A DNA stretch of 64,000 nucleotides, taken from contig JAHHGX010000065.1 of the NCBI GenBank assembly GCA_019359675.1, forward strand, positions 496,001 through 560,000. Reading direction: 5' to 3'. Below the pieces are notes generated by a model, which saw only the letters and a program-made list of their open reading frames with translations, was not told the DNA's origin and searched no databases. The number at the start of each line of letters is the position of its first letter. Position 1 is the stretch's first letter. Position numbers and translations under genes: made by a program. This DNA comes from Calothrix sp. FI2-JRJ7 (GTDB lineage: Bacteria > Cyanobacteriota > Cyanobacteriia > Cyanobacteriales > Nostocaceae). This document shows, in pieces, positions 16,554 through 25,630 of the stretch.

Positions 16554-18566
16554 ATGAGCATTTCGACTTCGGTACTGAGCGATTTGCTACAGACCTTACC
16601 CTACCTACGACCACAACTGTATTTTAAAGCTTCGCTAACAGCCCTCTCCCATGCGATGGAAGACCAAGTATTGGCGGCAACTCTCGAAGCACCACTGGTG
16701 ATAGCCAGTTTTCAGCGCGAGCGTTTTTATCGCCAAGAGGCACATCGATATGAGCGACTAGCACAACGAAGTGACCAAGTATATGTTTTGGCTGCCCCGG
16801 AAACTGATTTTACTAGCAGTTCCGAGTATTACGAAAAAGTAGCTTTTGAATCAGAAGATGCCCTAAGTAAAGAATGGCATCTAATTGTGATTGCTCAAAA
16901 CTACGCCACTTGTTTGGTTTGTCGAGAGTTTTCACGTTCAACCAGCCGACAGGATAGTCAAGATGAGGAAGACCTACGCGAATTAAGTCCAAGCTTAGAT
17001 ATGGACACAGCGCGAAGGTTTGAGGGAATCTGGACGTCGGAGCGAGGTGTTAGCCTGAAAGCTGCTGATTTGCTATTAACGCGCATTCAAACTTACCGAC
17101 CGGAGCTAACCAAAAAAATCAACTCGGCTCGGCGCCGATTTGGTATTGGTAAGTACAAAGATGTTTTAGAGCCTGTTAAAACAAACGAGTATGCCTGTGA
17201 TATAGACACAGACCCGTTTGTACAGCGCTTAGTAACTTATTTGCAGGCGAGTCAATACAAATTGCATAAAGCTTATCGTTCAATTGCCGCCCAAGCACGA
17301 AAAGAACGTTTAGTCAACTCAATTACAACAACAATTAGGCGCTCATTAAACCCACAAGAAGTACTTCATGCAGCAGCGCAAGAACTAGGACAAATATTAG
17401 GCGCCTGTCGGTGTTTAATTTATCGCGCGCAGGTGGCTGACTTGGGGGCGACAATCGAGCATGAGTTTATTCGTGCGGGGGTAACATCGATAAAAGGGCA
17501 AACTTGGCAGCTAGACAACAATCCCTTATTTGCGGAAGTTGTAAAGCATTCAGAAGGGGTGTGCGTCGCCGATACGATGAATGACAGTCGTACATCAACA
17601 TCAAGCGTAGTATGGAAACACGTAGAGAAACTAGGAATTCGTTCTTGGTTACTTGAACCTGTTTATTATCAAGGACGATTGTTGGGAATTGTTGAGTTAC
17701 ACTACTGTGGAAATTCGCCACACATTTGGCATACAGGCGAAATAGATTTAGTTAAATCAATAGCAACTCAAATAGGCGCCGCATTAATTCAAGCTGAGTC
17801 GTTTGCCAACCTCGAAGACCTCAACACTCAACTTGAAGCACTCGACCGTACCCGTAGTAACTTAATCGCCATTACTGGACACGAGCTACGCACACCACTT
17901 TCAACAATTCAAGTTTGTTTAGAAAGCCTTGCTTCGGAACCTGATATGCCCTTGGAATTGCAGCAAGTAATGCTCAACACCGCTTTATCAGATTCCGAGC
18001 GAATGCGAAAGCTCGTGCAAGATTTCTTAACACTATCGAATCTTGAAAGCGGTCGAGTTGAATGGCATCCAGAATCATTGACATTACAGGAATGTATCGA
18101 TTTAGCCCTGAGTCGAGTACGTGCCCGTACAGCAATTGAAAATCTGCCGCAAATCACTACCGACATCGCCGATAATTTGCCCTTAGTATTGGCAGATGGA
18201 GATTGGCTAGTAGAAGTTTTTGCAAAGCTGATGGACAACGCTTGTAAATTCACTCCACCCGACGGAAAAATCACAATCATTGGGCGCCTCAACAGCAAGC
18301 AAATGGTCGAAGTCACAATTGCCGACACAGGTAGAGGAATCGAGCCAAATCGTCTCGAAATTGTATTCGACCGTTTCTACCAAGAAGAAGGCGCCTTAAG
18401 AAGAACAGCAGGAGGAACAGGACTAGGGTTAGCAATTTGTCGTCAAATCGTCAACGGCTGGGGAGGAGACATATGGGCACAATCAACAGGAAAAAATCAA
18501 GGAAGCGAATTTCACTTTACTGTACCCATTGTTACGAAAAGTCAAGAATTAAAAGTTACGAGTTAA
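16554..18566 (+). CDS. DICT-GAF sensor histidine kinase
   Basis: 670 residues from the ATG at 16554 (MSISTSVLSDLLQ). An N-terminal DICT domain (about 1-130: RPQLYFKASLTALSHAMED, LVIASFQRERFYRQEA), a GAF domain (about 260-430: LNPQEVLHAAAQEL, SWLLEPVYYQGRLLGIVEL), then a HisKA dimerisation helix with phospho-His in AITGHELRTPLSTI (about 445-460) and an ATPase with N box FAKLMDNACKFTP, ADTGRGIEP and GGTGLGLAIC. Soluble, no membrane segment; DICT domains occur with light- and redox-type sensors in cyanobacteria. No response regulator adjacent. The signal sensed is unknown. Confidence 0.93.
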   Translation: MSISTSVLSDLLQTLPYLRPQLYFKASLTALSHAMEDQVLAATLEAPLVIASFQRERFYRQEAHRYERLAQRSDQVYVLAAPETDFTSSSEYYEKVAFESEDALSKEWHLIVIAQNYATCLVCREFSRSTSRQDSQDEEDLRELSPSLDMDTARRFEGIWTSERGVSLKAADLLLTRIQTYRPELTKKINSARRRFGIGKYKDVLEPVKTNEYACDIDTDPFVQRLVTYLQASQYKLHKAYRSIAAQARKERLVNSITTTIRRSLNPQEVLHAAAQELGQILGACRCLIYRAQVADLGATIEHEFIRAGVTSIKGQTWQLDNNPLFAEVVKHSEGVCVADTMNDSRTSTSSVVWKHVEKLGIRSWLLEPVYYQGRLLGIVELHYCGNSPHIWHTGEIDLVKSIATQIGAALIQAESFANLEDLNTQLEALDRTRSNLIAITGHELRTPLSTIQVCLESLASEPDMPLELQQVMLNTALSDSERMRKLVQDFLTLSNLESGRVEWHPESLTLQECIDLALSRVRARTAIENLPQITTDIADNLPLVLADGDWLVEVFAKLMDNACKFTPPDGKITIIGRLNSKQMVEVTIADTGRGIEPNRLEIVFDRFYQEEGALRRTAGGTGLGLAICRQIVNGWGGDIWAQSTGKNQGSEFHFTVPIVTKSQELKVTS

Positions 18567-18612
18567 GAGTTAGGAGTTAGGAATCATTAACTCATAACTC
18601 ACAACTCTTAAC
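18563..18612. repeat. heptamer repeat (AGTTAGG type) with inverse arm
   Basis: After the kinase stop: GAGTTAAGAGTTAGGAGTTAGG then the inverse TAACTCATAACTCACAACTC. Short-tandem heptamers of the AGTTAGG kind, forming a hairpin; similar arrays at 19130-19205 and 31837-31872. Confidence 0.7.
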
Positions 18613-18703
18613 TTAATAAAAAGTGTTACAGACTATGAAATAATCGCAATAATGTCTACCGGGCAATGTTAGGATGCCGTAAAAACTATGAAGTGAAAAC
18701 CTT

Positions 18704-19123
18704 ATGGCAGCAACACTTTCTGGACAAGCTCCTTTATTCGGTGGCTCCACTGGCGGTTTGCTTACAAAAGCAGCCGAGGAGGAAATGTACGCAATCACCT
18801 GGACTAGCCCCAAAGAGCAAGTTTTTGAAATGCCCACTGGTGGCGCCGCTAAAATGCGTCAAGGTGATAACCTGTTGTATTTAGCTCGTAAAGAATACGG
18901 CATCACACTCGGTGGTCAACTCCGGAAATTCAAAATCACAAACTACCAAATTTACCGGATTCTCCCAGGCGGTGAAACTACAAAGATTCACCCAGCAGAT
19001 GGTGTATTCCCCGAAAAAGTTAACCAAGGACGCGAGAAAGTACGTTACGTTGACCGCAGAATTGGTCAAAACGGCAGTCAAGCTCAAGTCAAGTTCAGCG
19101 GTAAGCATACTTACGACGCATAA
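18704..19123 (+). CDS. psaD: photosystem I subunit II (PsaD)
   Basis: 139 residues, the normal length. Peripheral stromal subunit of photosystem I that docks ferredoxin and stabilises PsaC. Recognised by [16 protein letters not shown] at the start, [20 protein letters not shown] and the basic loop [17 protein letters not shown] follows the AAAACCTT leader at 18704. trpE follows on the same strand, an arrangement conserved in other cyanobacteria. Confidence 0.98.
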   Translation: MAATLSGQAPLFGGSTGGLLTKAAEEEMYAITWTSPKEQVFEMPTGGAAKMRQGDNLLYLARKEYGITLGGQLRKFKITNYQIYRILPGGETTKIHPADGVFPEKVNQGREKVRYVDRRIGQNGSQAQVKFSGKHTYDA

Positions 19124-19129
19124 CTAATT

Positions 19130-19205
19130 TAAAGTTATGAGTTAGGAGTGAGGAGTTAGGAGTTACAAGTCTTAATTCTTAACTCCTAACTGATAACTCT
19201 TAACA
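19130..19205. repeat. heptamer repeat array between psaD and trpE
   Basis: AGTTATGAGTTAGGAGTGAGGAGTTAGGAGTTA followed by its inverse TTAACTCCTAACTGATAACTC; a hairpin of about 25-bp arms. Could terminate psaD transcripts ahead of trpE. Confidence 0.75.
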
Positions 19206-19219
19206 CCAAACTCTTTTCT

Positions 19220-20731
19220 ATGATTTTTCCCGACTTCTCGCAATTTACTGAATTAGCTAATCTTGGTAATTTTGTTCCGGTATATCAAGAGTGGGTTGCA
19301 GACCTAGATACGCCTGTTTCAGCTTGGTATAAGGTATGTGCTGGACAACCTTATAGTTTTTTGTTGGAATCAGTCGAAGGTGGTGAGAAAGTCGGACGTT
19401 ATAGTTTACTTGGTTGTAATCCTTTATGGGTATTAGAAGCGCGTGGAGAACAAACAACGCAAACGCATCGTGACGCTTCACAAGTAGTATTCGATGGCGA
19501 CCCATTTGAAGCATTAGCAAACTGTTTGGCGCCATATCATCCAGTTAAGTTACCAGAGTTACCACCGGGAATAGGTGGTTTATTTGGATTTTGGGGTTAT
19601 GAATTAATCAAGTGGATAGAACCGCGAGTGCCAGTTCATACTCAAGATGAGCGTAATATACCTGATGGATTGTGGATGCAGGTAGACAATTTACTCATAT
19701 TTGACCAAGTTAAACGTAAAATTTGGGTAATAGCATATGCAGATTTACGTAATAGTGATGTTAAGGAAGCGTACAACAAAGCTGTAGAATGTGTTACGCA
19801 AATGGTGAATAAATTATCATCACCGCTTCAGCCAGCCAAAACTATTTTAGAATGGACACCTCCAGCTTTGGCGCCTCGTTCAAACGAAACCGAAGAATAT
19901 CAAAGTAACTTTAGTAAAGAAGAATTTTGTCGCAGCGTTGAAAAAGCGAAAGAATACATCAAAGCAGGCGATATATTTCAAGTAGTAATTTCTCAGTGTC
20001 TAACAACCGAATATAGCGGAGACCCCTTTTCACTTTACCGCTCACTACGTCAAATTAACCCATCACCATACATGGCATACTTTAACTTCCAAGACTGGCA
20101 AATAATAGGCTCCAGTCCAGAAGTTATGGTAAAAGCCGAAAAAGATGCCGACGGTAACAATATAGCAACATTGCGTCCAATAGCAGGCACAAGAAAACGT
20201 GGTAAAACCCCAAAAGAAGACGACGCACTAGCGAAAGACTTATTACAAGACCCTAAAGAAATTGCCGAACACGTCATGTTAGTAGACCTAGGCAGAAACG
20301 ACTTAGGCAGAGCATGTGAAAGTGGCAGCGTATGCGTAGATGAACTAATGGTTATCGAGCGATACTCCCACGTCATGCACATCGTCAGTAACGTAATAGG
20401 TAAACTGGCGCCATCAAAAACAGCATGGGACTTAATGAAAGCTTGTTTTCCCGCAGGAACAGTAAGTGGAGCGCCAAAAATTCGAGCAATGGAAATAATC
20501 AACGAACTAGAACCATCTCGCCGAGGAGTATACTCAGGCGTATATGGATACTACGACTTTGAAGGACAATTAAATACAGCCATTGCCATCCGTACAATGG
20601 TAGCGCGCGCAGGTAAAGTTAGTGTACAAGCAGGCGCCGGTTTGGTGGCAGACTCGGAACCAGAGAAGGAATATGAGGAAACTTTGAATAAAGCGCGCGG
20701 TTTGTTGGAAGCTATTAGGTGTTTGAGATAG
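19220..20731 (+). CDS. trpE: anthranilate synthase component I
   Basis: 503 residues. Converts chorismate and glutamine-derived ammonia (from TrpG, not in this window) to anthranilate, the first step to tryptophan. N-terminal half has the Trp-feedback site LLESVEGG (about 49-56). Catalytic half has IAGTRKRGKT, VMLVDLGRNDLGR, PAGTVSGAPKIRAM and a C-terminal QAGAGLVADSEPEKEYEET. The longest frame start at 19220 fits the family. No leader peptide or terminator was seen before it, unlike aroF; allosteric inhibition is therefore the visible control. Confidence 0.97.
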   Translation: MIFPDFSQFTELANLGNFVPVYQEWVADLDTPVSAWYKVCAGQPYSFLLESVEGGEKVGRYSLLGCNPLWVLEARGEQTTQTHRDASQVVFDGDPFEALANCLAPYHPVKLPELPPGIGGLFGFWGYELIKWIEPRVPVHTQDERNIPDGLWMQVDNLLIFDQVKRKIWVIAYADLRNSDVKEAYNKAVECVTQMVNKLSSPLQPAKTILEWTPPALAPRSNETEEYQSNFSKEEFCRSVEKAKEYIKAGDIFQVVISQCLTTEYSGDPFSLYRSLRQINPSPYMAYFNFQDWQIIGSSPEVMVKAEKDADGNNIATLRPIAGTRKRGKTPKEDDALAKDLLQDPKEIAEHVMLVDLGRNDLGRACESGSVCVDELMVIERYSHVMHIVSNVIGKLAPSKTAWDLMKACFPAGTVSGAPKIRAMEIINELEPSRRGVYSGVYGYYDFEGQLNTAIAIRTMVARAGKVSVQAGAGLVADSEPEKEYEETLNKARGLLEAIRCLR

Positions 20732-20787
20732 GAGGGACTCTAGGGATGCCCATCCCACAAGCTCATCCCACCCATTGTTTTGCATTT

Positions 20788-22170
20788 TTAATTTTTACCA
20801 AAAAGCCGCTTGAGCAAAGGTAATTTACCCTCATAAGGAGGATACAAAAGTTTCATGTCAAAAGCAAATCCTCGTTTCAAAACACTCTTGTAATGGGAAA
20901 AAACATCAAAACTAGCTTTGCCGTGATACTTACCAATTCCACTATCTCCTACACCACCAAAAGGTAACGAAGCCACCCCGTAGTGCTTAATGGTATCATT
21001 GATACAAACACCACCAGATGAGGTTTCACGTAATATCCGCGCTTGCAAATTTTTATTATTGCTAAACAAGTATAAAGCAAGCGGTTTCGGGCGAGAATTT
21101 ATTGCTGTTATAACTTCATTAATGTCTTCGTACTCAATAATAGGAAGAATTGGTCCAAAAATTTCTTCCTCCATTATTGAATCTTGCCACGAAACATTAT
21201 TGATTACAGTTGGAGCAATAAATAATTTCTCTGAATTATGTTCCCCGCCAAAGTAAATATCTCCTTCGATGAAATTCACCAATCTATTATAATGTTTTTG
21301 ACTGATGATTCTAGCGTAATCCTGGCTCTCTATCGGATGGGCGTCATAAAACTCTTTGATACTATCTGCTAATGCTGTTAAGAGTTTCTCTTTGATAGAC
21401 TTATGCACTAACAGATAATCAGGTGCAATACAAGTTTGCCCAGCGTTCAAAAACTTGCCCCATGCTATTCGCCGCGTGCTAACTTCAAGATTGATATCTG
21501 TATCAACTATACAAGGGTTTTTACCACCTAATTCGAGAGTCACAGGTGTCAGGTGTTTTGCCGCTTCCTTCATAATAATTTTACCGACCGCAGTACCACC
21601 TGTAAAAAAGATATGGTCAAACTTTTCTTGCAGTAACTCTTGAGTAGTTTCTACCCCTCCTTCAACAACTGCAATATATTCGCGCGGGAAAATCTTTGAT
21701 ATTACCTTATTTATCACATGGGAGGTATGGGGTGCAATTTCAGAAGGCTTAACAATTGCACAATTACCAGCTGCAATGGCGCCAACCAACGGGAGTAAGC
21801 TTAATTGAAAAGGATAGTTCCAAGGGGCTATAATTAAAGCAACTCCTAATGGTTCAGGGTATAAATAAGCTGACCCAGGTAAAAAAGCAACCTCAACCCC
21901 TTTTCTTTGAGGTTTTACCCAATTCTTCAATTGCTTGATAGCATCAGCAATATCAGTAAAAATCATCAAAAATTCTGCAACATAAACTTCAAATTCAGGT
22001 TTATTTAAGTCTGCTTTTAACGCTTCAGCAATTTCCGAATCATATTGCAATATCGCTTGTTTTAACTTTTTTAGTTGTGCAATGCGGAAACTAACATCTT
22101 TAGTTGTACCCGTATAGAAAAACTGACGCTGCTTGCTGACAATCTCACTAATTAACGATTGAGTAATCAT
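20788..22170 (-). CDS. aldehyde dehydrogenase
   Basis: 460 residues, the short cyanobacterial aldehyde dehydrogenase type. Oxidises fatty or aromatic aldehydes with NAD(P). Seen: PWNYPFQLSLLPLVGAIAAG (cofactor/structural), FTGGTAVGKIIM (nucleotide site), catalytic Glu in TLELGGKNP (about 207-215) and Cys in NAGQTCIAPD (about 239-248), late PFGGVGDSGIGKYHG. C-terminal tail extends with basic and aromatic residues (FDMKLLYPPYEGKLPLLKRLF), a form linked to membrane association in related proteins. Convergent with trpE over a short repeat. Confidence 0.95.
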   Translation of the reverse strand: MITQSLISEIVSKQRQFFYTGTTKDVSFRIAQLKKLKQAILQYDSEIAEALKADLNKPEFEVYVAEFLMIFTDIADAIKQLKNWVKPQRKGVEVAFLPGSAYLYPEPLGVALIIAPWNYPFQLSLLPLVGAIAAGNCAIVKPSEIAPHTSHVINKVISKIFPREYIAVVEGGVETTQELLQEKFDHIFFTGGTAVGKIIMKEAAKHLTPVTLELGGKNPCIVDTDINLEVSTRRIAWGKFLNAGQTCIAPDYLLVHKSIKEKLLTALADSIKEFYDAHPIESQDYARIISQKHYNRLVNFIEGDIYFGGEHNSEKLFIAPTVINNVSWQDSIMEEEIFGPILPIIEYEDINEVITAINSRPKPLALYLFSNNKNLQARILRETSSGGVCINDTIKHYGVASLPFGGVGDSGIGKYHGKASFDVFSHYKSVLKRGFAFDMKLLYPPYEGKLPLLKRLFGKN

Positions 22171-22362
22171 AATTACGTACTATCTTTTACAAAATGAACC
22201 TGTACTTATATCCTACAGTAGCTATAATTTATATCAATCGCAAATACGTAGGTTGGGTGGAGCGACTTAGAGGTTACCAACAAGCTTAACAAGTAGGCGC
22301 CCTCCTAGAAACTGACAATACCAATAATATATAATTAATATATAACCAGTAACCTAAAATCA

Positions 22363-22788
22363 ATGACTCAAACAATGGGAGCAGTTTACACAAAAATCAA
22401 ATTAACCAACGCAATCGACGAAGCATTAATAAGTCGAGGTTTACTGGCACCTAGCTTACTGCGTACATGTGAAGTGGATGCATTAGTTGATACAGGTTCA
22501 ACATATTTAGTGATATCACCAGAAATATTACAAAAACTAGGTTTGAGAATTGTAGGTCAGCAAATAGCCAAGTATGCGGATGGTCGAGAAGATACAGTAG
22601 GAGTAACAGAAGCTTTGTTCATAGAATGCGAAGGGCGCCGAACTACAGAAGATGCACTAGTTACAGGCGATATGGTTTTAGTAGGTCAGGTCGTTTTAGA
22701 GAAATTAGATTTATTAGTTGATTGTAAAAACCAACGTTTAATTCCCAACCCTACCAATCCTAATTATCCCGTTACTTATATATTGTAA
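22363..22788 (+). CDS. retropepsin-like (clan AA) aspartic protease family protein
   Basis: 141 residues. DALVDTGSTYLVISPEI (about 39-55) carries the DTGS active-site motif, preceded by an ALVD strand, and later LVGQVVLEKLDLLVDCKNQRL resembles the flap and second-strand part of single-lobe pepsin-like domains. Such small proteins need to dimerise to be active. The gene lies in an accessory region with toxin-antitoxin and repeat elements. Its target is unknown. Confidence 0.82.
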   Translation: MTQTMGAVYTKIKLTNAIDEALISRGLLAPSLLRTCEVDALVDTGSTYLVISPEILQKLGLRIVGQQIAKYADGREDTVGVTEALFIECEGRRTTEDALVTGDMVLVGQVVLEKLDLLVDCKNQRLIPNPTNPNYPVTYIL

Positions 22789-22980
22789 CTTTACGCTATT
22801 ATTTGCCAATCAAATATAGCCATCTGTTTAGAATTGGTGAATATGAGTATGTACTATCAAGCGCTCAAAAACTTGCTAATATTCGGTAAATCGCTGCACA
22901 CCTACAACGTTAAAATATAAGCTAAGTTAATTTAAGCTTATAATACTTGTTAAACCTATACTTTGTATTTTAAAGCTTTT

Positions 22981-23085
22981 ATGCACTTACAACGGATTCA
23001 AGTTCCTAGTTTTCGTGTTTTACAAGATATCGATATTACCTTTGAAAAAGAGTTTACTCCCAGGAAAGCGGGAAAACTGCGTTAA
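22981..23085 (+). pseudogene. truncated AAA-type ATPase gene fragment
   Basis: 34 codons starting MHLQRIQVPSFRVLQDIDIT, which reads as the first strands of an SMC/RecF-like AAA ATPase (interaction strand before the Walker A loop). The frame then hits a stop at the edge of the repeat element at 23081, so Walker A and the rest are missing. Interpreted as the 5' stub of a defence-type or repair ATPase removed by insertion/deletion. Confidence 0.55.
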
Positions 23086-23201
23086 CTGACATCTTGCACC
23101 TTCTCAACAATGGTAAGGTGGGCACTGCCCACCCTACGCAAAAATAAAGGTTACAAGCTCTTTTATTCTCAATAAGCGCAAGGTGCAAGATGTAAGTTAA
23201 C
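23081..23201. mobile_element. 121-bp MITE-like element
   Basis: Terminal inverted repeats of 22 bp: left 23081-23102 and right 23180-23201, 21 of 22 matching (GTTAACTxACATCTTGCACC inward). Inside lies GGTGGGCACTGCCCACC, an inner palindrome. No coding frame, so movement would need a transposase elsewhere. The left end provides the stop of the truncated ATPase fragment. Confidence 0.6.
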
Positions 23202-23284
23202 GTTCGTGACTCATGACATAAGTTCACATTTTATCCGTTTGCAGTATATAAAAGATTGCAATACTGCGTAGGTTTTGGATATTT

Positions 23285-23381
23285 GTAGGTTGGGTGGAGG
23301 CTTTGCGTTTACGTAGTACGCCGTAGGCGCAACCCAACAAAGTCTTGGAAACGTTGGGTTCCGTCCCTCCACCCAACCTAC
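23285..23381. repeat. GTAGGTTGGGTGGA long inverted repeat
   Basis: GTAGGTTGGGTGGAGG at the left and CCTCCACCCAACCTAC at the right, with GCAACCCAACAAAG...ACGTTGGGTT inside, form a nested hairpin. Half-sites also occur near 22250. The right end overlaps the C-terminal codons of the gene at 23378-23779. Confidence 0.65.
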
Positions 23382-23779
23382 GATTTTCGCGTTTGTAAGC
23401 TTAACCGAGCAGTATTGTAAAAGATTGTGGTGATAGGCATTAACTGTGAAGATTGAGCAGTACTTGTAAATGTAGGAGCAGATATTTCTTCTATTGATTT
23501 TGAATTAATAACGGATTTTACATTCTCAACATCATAGCTAAATAATGTTGCTTCTGTATTTTGGTCATTTGGTACTTGAATATTTTCAACAGGACTTTTG
23601 GAGGAAACTACAGAATTTTTAATTGATTGCCCTTCAATCATATAACGCTTGAAATAATCCAAGAATTCCTGTGCCGAAACTTCTTTCAAACTAGTTCTCT
23701 TTTCAGCTTTTTTAATGGAATTAGTTATAGTTCCATAAAGTTTGTTTATATATTCTTGCCTAGACTCACATGTACTCAA
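23378..23779 (-). CDS. hypothetical protein, start uncertain or 5'-truncated
   Basis: 133 residues if started at a TTG at 23779, with Ser/Lys/Glu-rich composition and no membrane segment. The same frame stays open upstream to 23956 with protein-like composition (NPNYFRSLSYWKAYSLCQLS) but offers no ATG, so this may be the C-terminal remnant of a larger gene. The last residues (LSLQTRKS) come from the edge of the inverted repeat at 23285-23381. No family recognised. Confidence 0.4.
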   Translation of the reverse strand: MSTCESRQEYINKLYGTITNSIKKAEKRTSLKEVSAQEFLDYFKRYMIEGQSIKNSVVSSKSPVENIQVPNDQNTEATLFSYDVENVKSVINSKSIEEISAPTFTSTAQSSQLMPITTIFYNTARLSLQTRKS

Positions 23780-24090
23780 TTGACATAAGCTGTAAGCCTT
23801 CCAGTAAGAAAGACTCCGAAAATAGTTTGGATTCTTTATAGATATACCTAATATTTTTAAACTCTTTATCTGTTTTGATATATATGTATAAATTTTAGTA
23901 TAGTTTTCTTCATTATCTTCAACTCTTGATTCTTTAGTTGCAATTGCGGTAGTAAATTAGAAATTCATGCTGCTGTTTAATCGAATATGCTCCTAGCGCA
24001 GTATCTACAAGCCTTTCAGAATGTTAGAGGCTGCCAGTAATTACGTTTGGCATTGAGCTTATAATGGTAACAAGGGCGATTGAGGCAATT

Positions 24091-24297
24091 ATGAATTTTT
24101 CTGTAGAGGTTGAGCGCGAGGATGATGGACGCTGGATAGCAGAAGTTTTAGAGCTTCCAGGGGTACTGGTATACGGGCAAACTCGCGAAGAAGCAATAGC
24201 TAAAGTCCAAGCTTTGGCCTTACATGTGGTAGCTGACAGGTTAGAGCATAGTGAAGCTACCCCAGAATTTATGAGCGTCTCTTTTATTGCGGCATGA
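24091..24297 (+). CDS. hicB: HicB-type antitoxin
   Basis: 68 residues from the ATG at 24091 (MNFSVEVEREDDGRWIAEVL). The partly degraded RNase H-like HicB fold is shown by GRWIAEVLELPGVLVYGQTR and TREEAIAKVQALAL. Antidote to the HicA mRNA-degrading toxin encoded next, whose ATG overlaps its stop (ATGA at 24294-24297). Order is antitoxin first, the reverse of the common E. coli order. Confidence 0.92.
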   Translation: MNFSVEVEREDDGRWIAEVLELPGVLVYGQTREEAIAKVQALALHVVADRLEHSEATPEFMSVSFIAA

Positions 24298-24506
24298 GTC
24301 AGTGGTCATCTACCAAAGCCAAGCGCGTACTTGCAGCACTTTTACGTATCGGTTGGAGTGTCAAACGTCAAACAGGTTCTCATAAAGTTCTTGAACATCC
24401 TGAATATCCTGATTTCGTCTTCGCTTTTCATGACGGGGATGAAATAGGTTCGCGGATGTTAGCTAGAATCGCCAAGTCAACAGGATTAAAGCCAGAAGAT
24501 TTGTAA
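24294..24506 (+). CDS. hicA: HicA-type mRNA interferase toxin
   Basis: 70 residues, double-stranded-RNA-binding-like fold. The catalytic His is His30 in QTGSHKVLEHP; LLRIGWSVKRQTGSH and LARIAKSTGLKPEDL are the usual family segments. Overlaps hicB by four bases, so translationally coupled. Confidence 0.93.
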   Translation: MSQWSSTKAKRVLAALLRIGWSVKRQTGSHKVLEHPEYPDFVFAFHDGDEIGSRMLARIAKSTGLKPEDL

Positions 24507-24573
24507 AAATACACTATGGTTAATATTGACACCTTTCAAGACATTACTATAAGCAAGTAACTAAGGTCTGATT

Positions 24574-25158
24574 ATGTATCCTCTAGTTATTGACCTAACT
24601 CCCTTTATTAACTTAACCGACGAACAATTTTTTGAGCTTTGCCAAAACCATGAACTCATCAGGTTTGAACGCAATGCTGATAGAACTATAGTACTGCGAC
24701 CGTTGTTTGGTGGCATTAACAGCATTAAGAGCGCGAACTTATGCGGTCAACTCGGAAAGTGGAACCGTGATGAGGAGTTAGGGGTTGCTTTTAGTTCATC
24801 TGCTGGTTTTACTTTACCAAACGGCGCCGTTCGCTCTCCAACTGTTTCTTGGGTGAAGCGAGAAAAATGGGATGCGTTGACAGAACAAGAGCAAGAGGTA
24901 TTTGCTCCTGTGTGTCCAGATTTTTTAGTTGAGTTTTGTACAGAGTATGACTCCTTATGCCAGTTACAAAGTAAAATGCGTGAGTATTTAGATAATGATT
25001 GTCAGCTTGGTTGGCTAATTGACTTAGAAACTTGGCAGGTAGAAATTTATCGGCAAAATAAAGATGTGGAAGTTTTACAGTCTCCTGCAACTCTCTCAGG
25101 TGAGCTTGTGTTACCCGAATTTGTATTAAATCTAGAGAGTATACAATCAATTAGATAA
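24574..25158 (+). CDS. Uma2 family protein (DUF820)
   Basis: 194 residues. FELCQNHELIRFERNADRTI, MRPLF-like start of the fold, then SAGFTLPNGAVRSPTVSWVK and VCPDFLVEFCTEYDSL, where the Asp and the acidic patch of the PD-(D/E)XK core lie. The second strand reads VEFC rather than VEV(L/R)S, a moderate divergence from the copy at 6673. Sits 67 bases after hicA and 45 bases before the next small gene; probably part of the same accessory block. Confidence 0.87.
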   Translation: MYPLVIDLTPFINLTDEQFFELCQNHELIRFERNADRTIVLRPLFGGINSIKSANLCGQLGKWNRDEELGVAFSSSAGFTLPNGAVRSPTVSWVKREKWDALTEQEQEVFAPVCPDFLVEFCTEYDSLCQLQSKMREYLDNDCQLGWLIDLETWQVEIYRQNKDVEVLQSPATLSGELVLPEFVLNLESIQSIR

Positions 25159-25203
25159 GTCAACTTTAAAATTTATTTGAAAAACTCTACAGTGAGGAAA
25201 ACT

Positions 25204-25383
25204 ATGTTAGATGCTTTAGAACCTATAAATGACATGTTGGTTCCAAAAGAAGCAGAAGAGGTTGACCCTTATGATACACCCGTTGAGGAGATTAAAGCTA
25301 GCTTAAGAAGAGCTTTACATGATGCCAAAACTGGGCAGCGTTTACCACTATCTCAAATGTGGGAGGGAATCGATACCGAATGA
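25204..25383 (+). CDS. small antitoxin-like protein, no partner seen
   Basis: 59 residues from the ATG at 25204, with GAGG at 25193-25196 as ribosome site (MLDALEPINDMLVPKE). The C-terminal half (DPYDTPVEEIKASLRRALHD, LPLSQMWEGID) resembles the tail of small cyanobacterial antitoxins that contact a RelE/ParE-like toxin. No toxin gene follows; 25384-25630 is noncoding. Could be a solitary antitoxin or a partner of the Uma2 gene ahead of it. Confidence 0.6.
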   Translation: MLDALEPINDMLVPKEAEEVDPYDTPVEEIKASLRRALHDAKTGQRLPLSQMWEGIDTE

Positions 25384-25630
25384 ACACCATTAATAATAAG
25401 CTCTGGAGCTAATATAGGCACCTATCACCTGAAATCTTGCATCTCTAAGTAAAAACTATAGAACACAGTAATTAAAGTAATAAAAAGAACATTTATTACT
25501 TAGTGCTTTTAAGAGGACTTATGCCCCACCGCATATGGGTTTTCAACCCTATGCGCGTAGGAACGTAGCTAAAGCTTTTCGCAAGCAATTAAGTTGTTAT
25601 TTATAATCAACCATCCGTTACATCCGCTTA
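25384..25630. other. short noncoding gap
   Basis: AT-rich. Contains one ATCCGTTACATCC motif near 25613 that belongs to the ATCCGTT repeat family. No other feature seen. Confidence 0.4.

Larger units (their letters stand above)
22789..23377. other. accessory gap: gene remnant, inverted-repeat elements
   Basis: Holds the truncated ATPase remnant (22981-23085), the MITE-like element (23081-23201) and a long inverted repeat (23285-23381). The rest is AT-rich filler; a 25-codon frame at about 22843-22920 has no support. Confidence 0.5.

Noticed and set aside
18704-20731. psaD-trpE neighbours as a novelty
   Set aside because: This gene order is known from other cyanobacteria and is ordinary.
22843-22920. 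25-codon frame MSMYYQALKNLL
   Set aside because: No ribosome site or conservation evidence; may be a trace of a lost gene.
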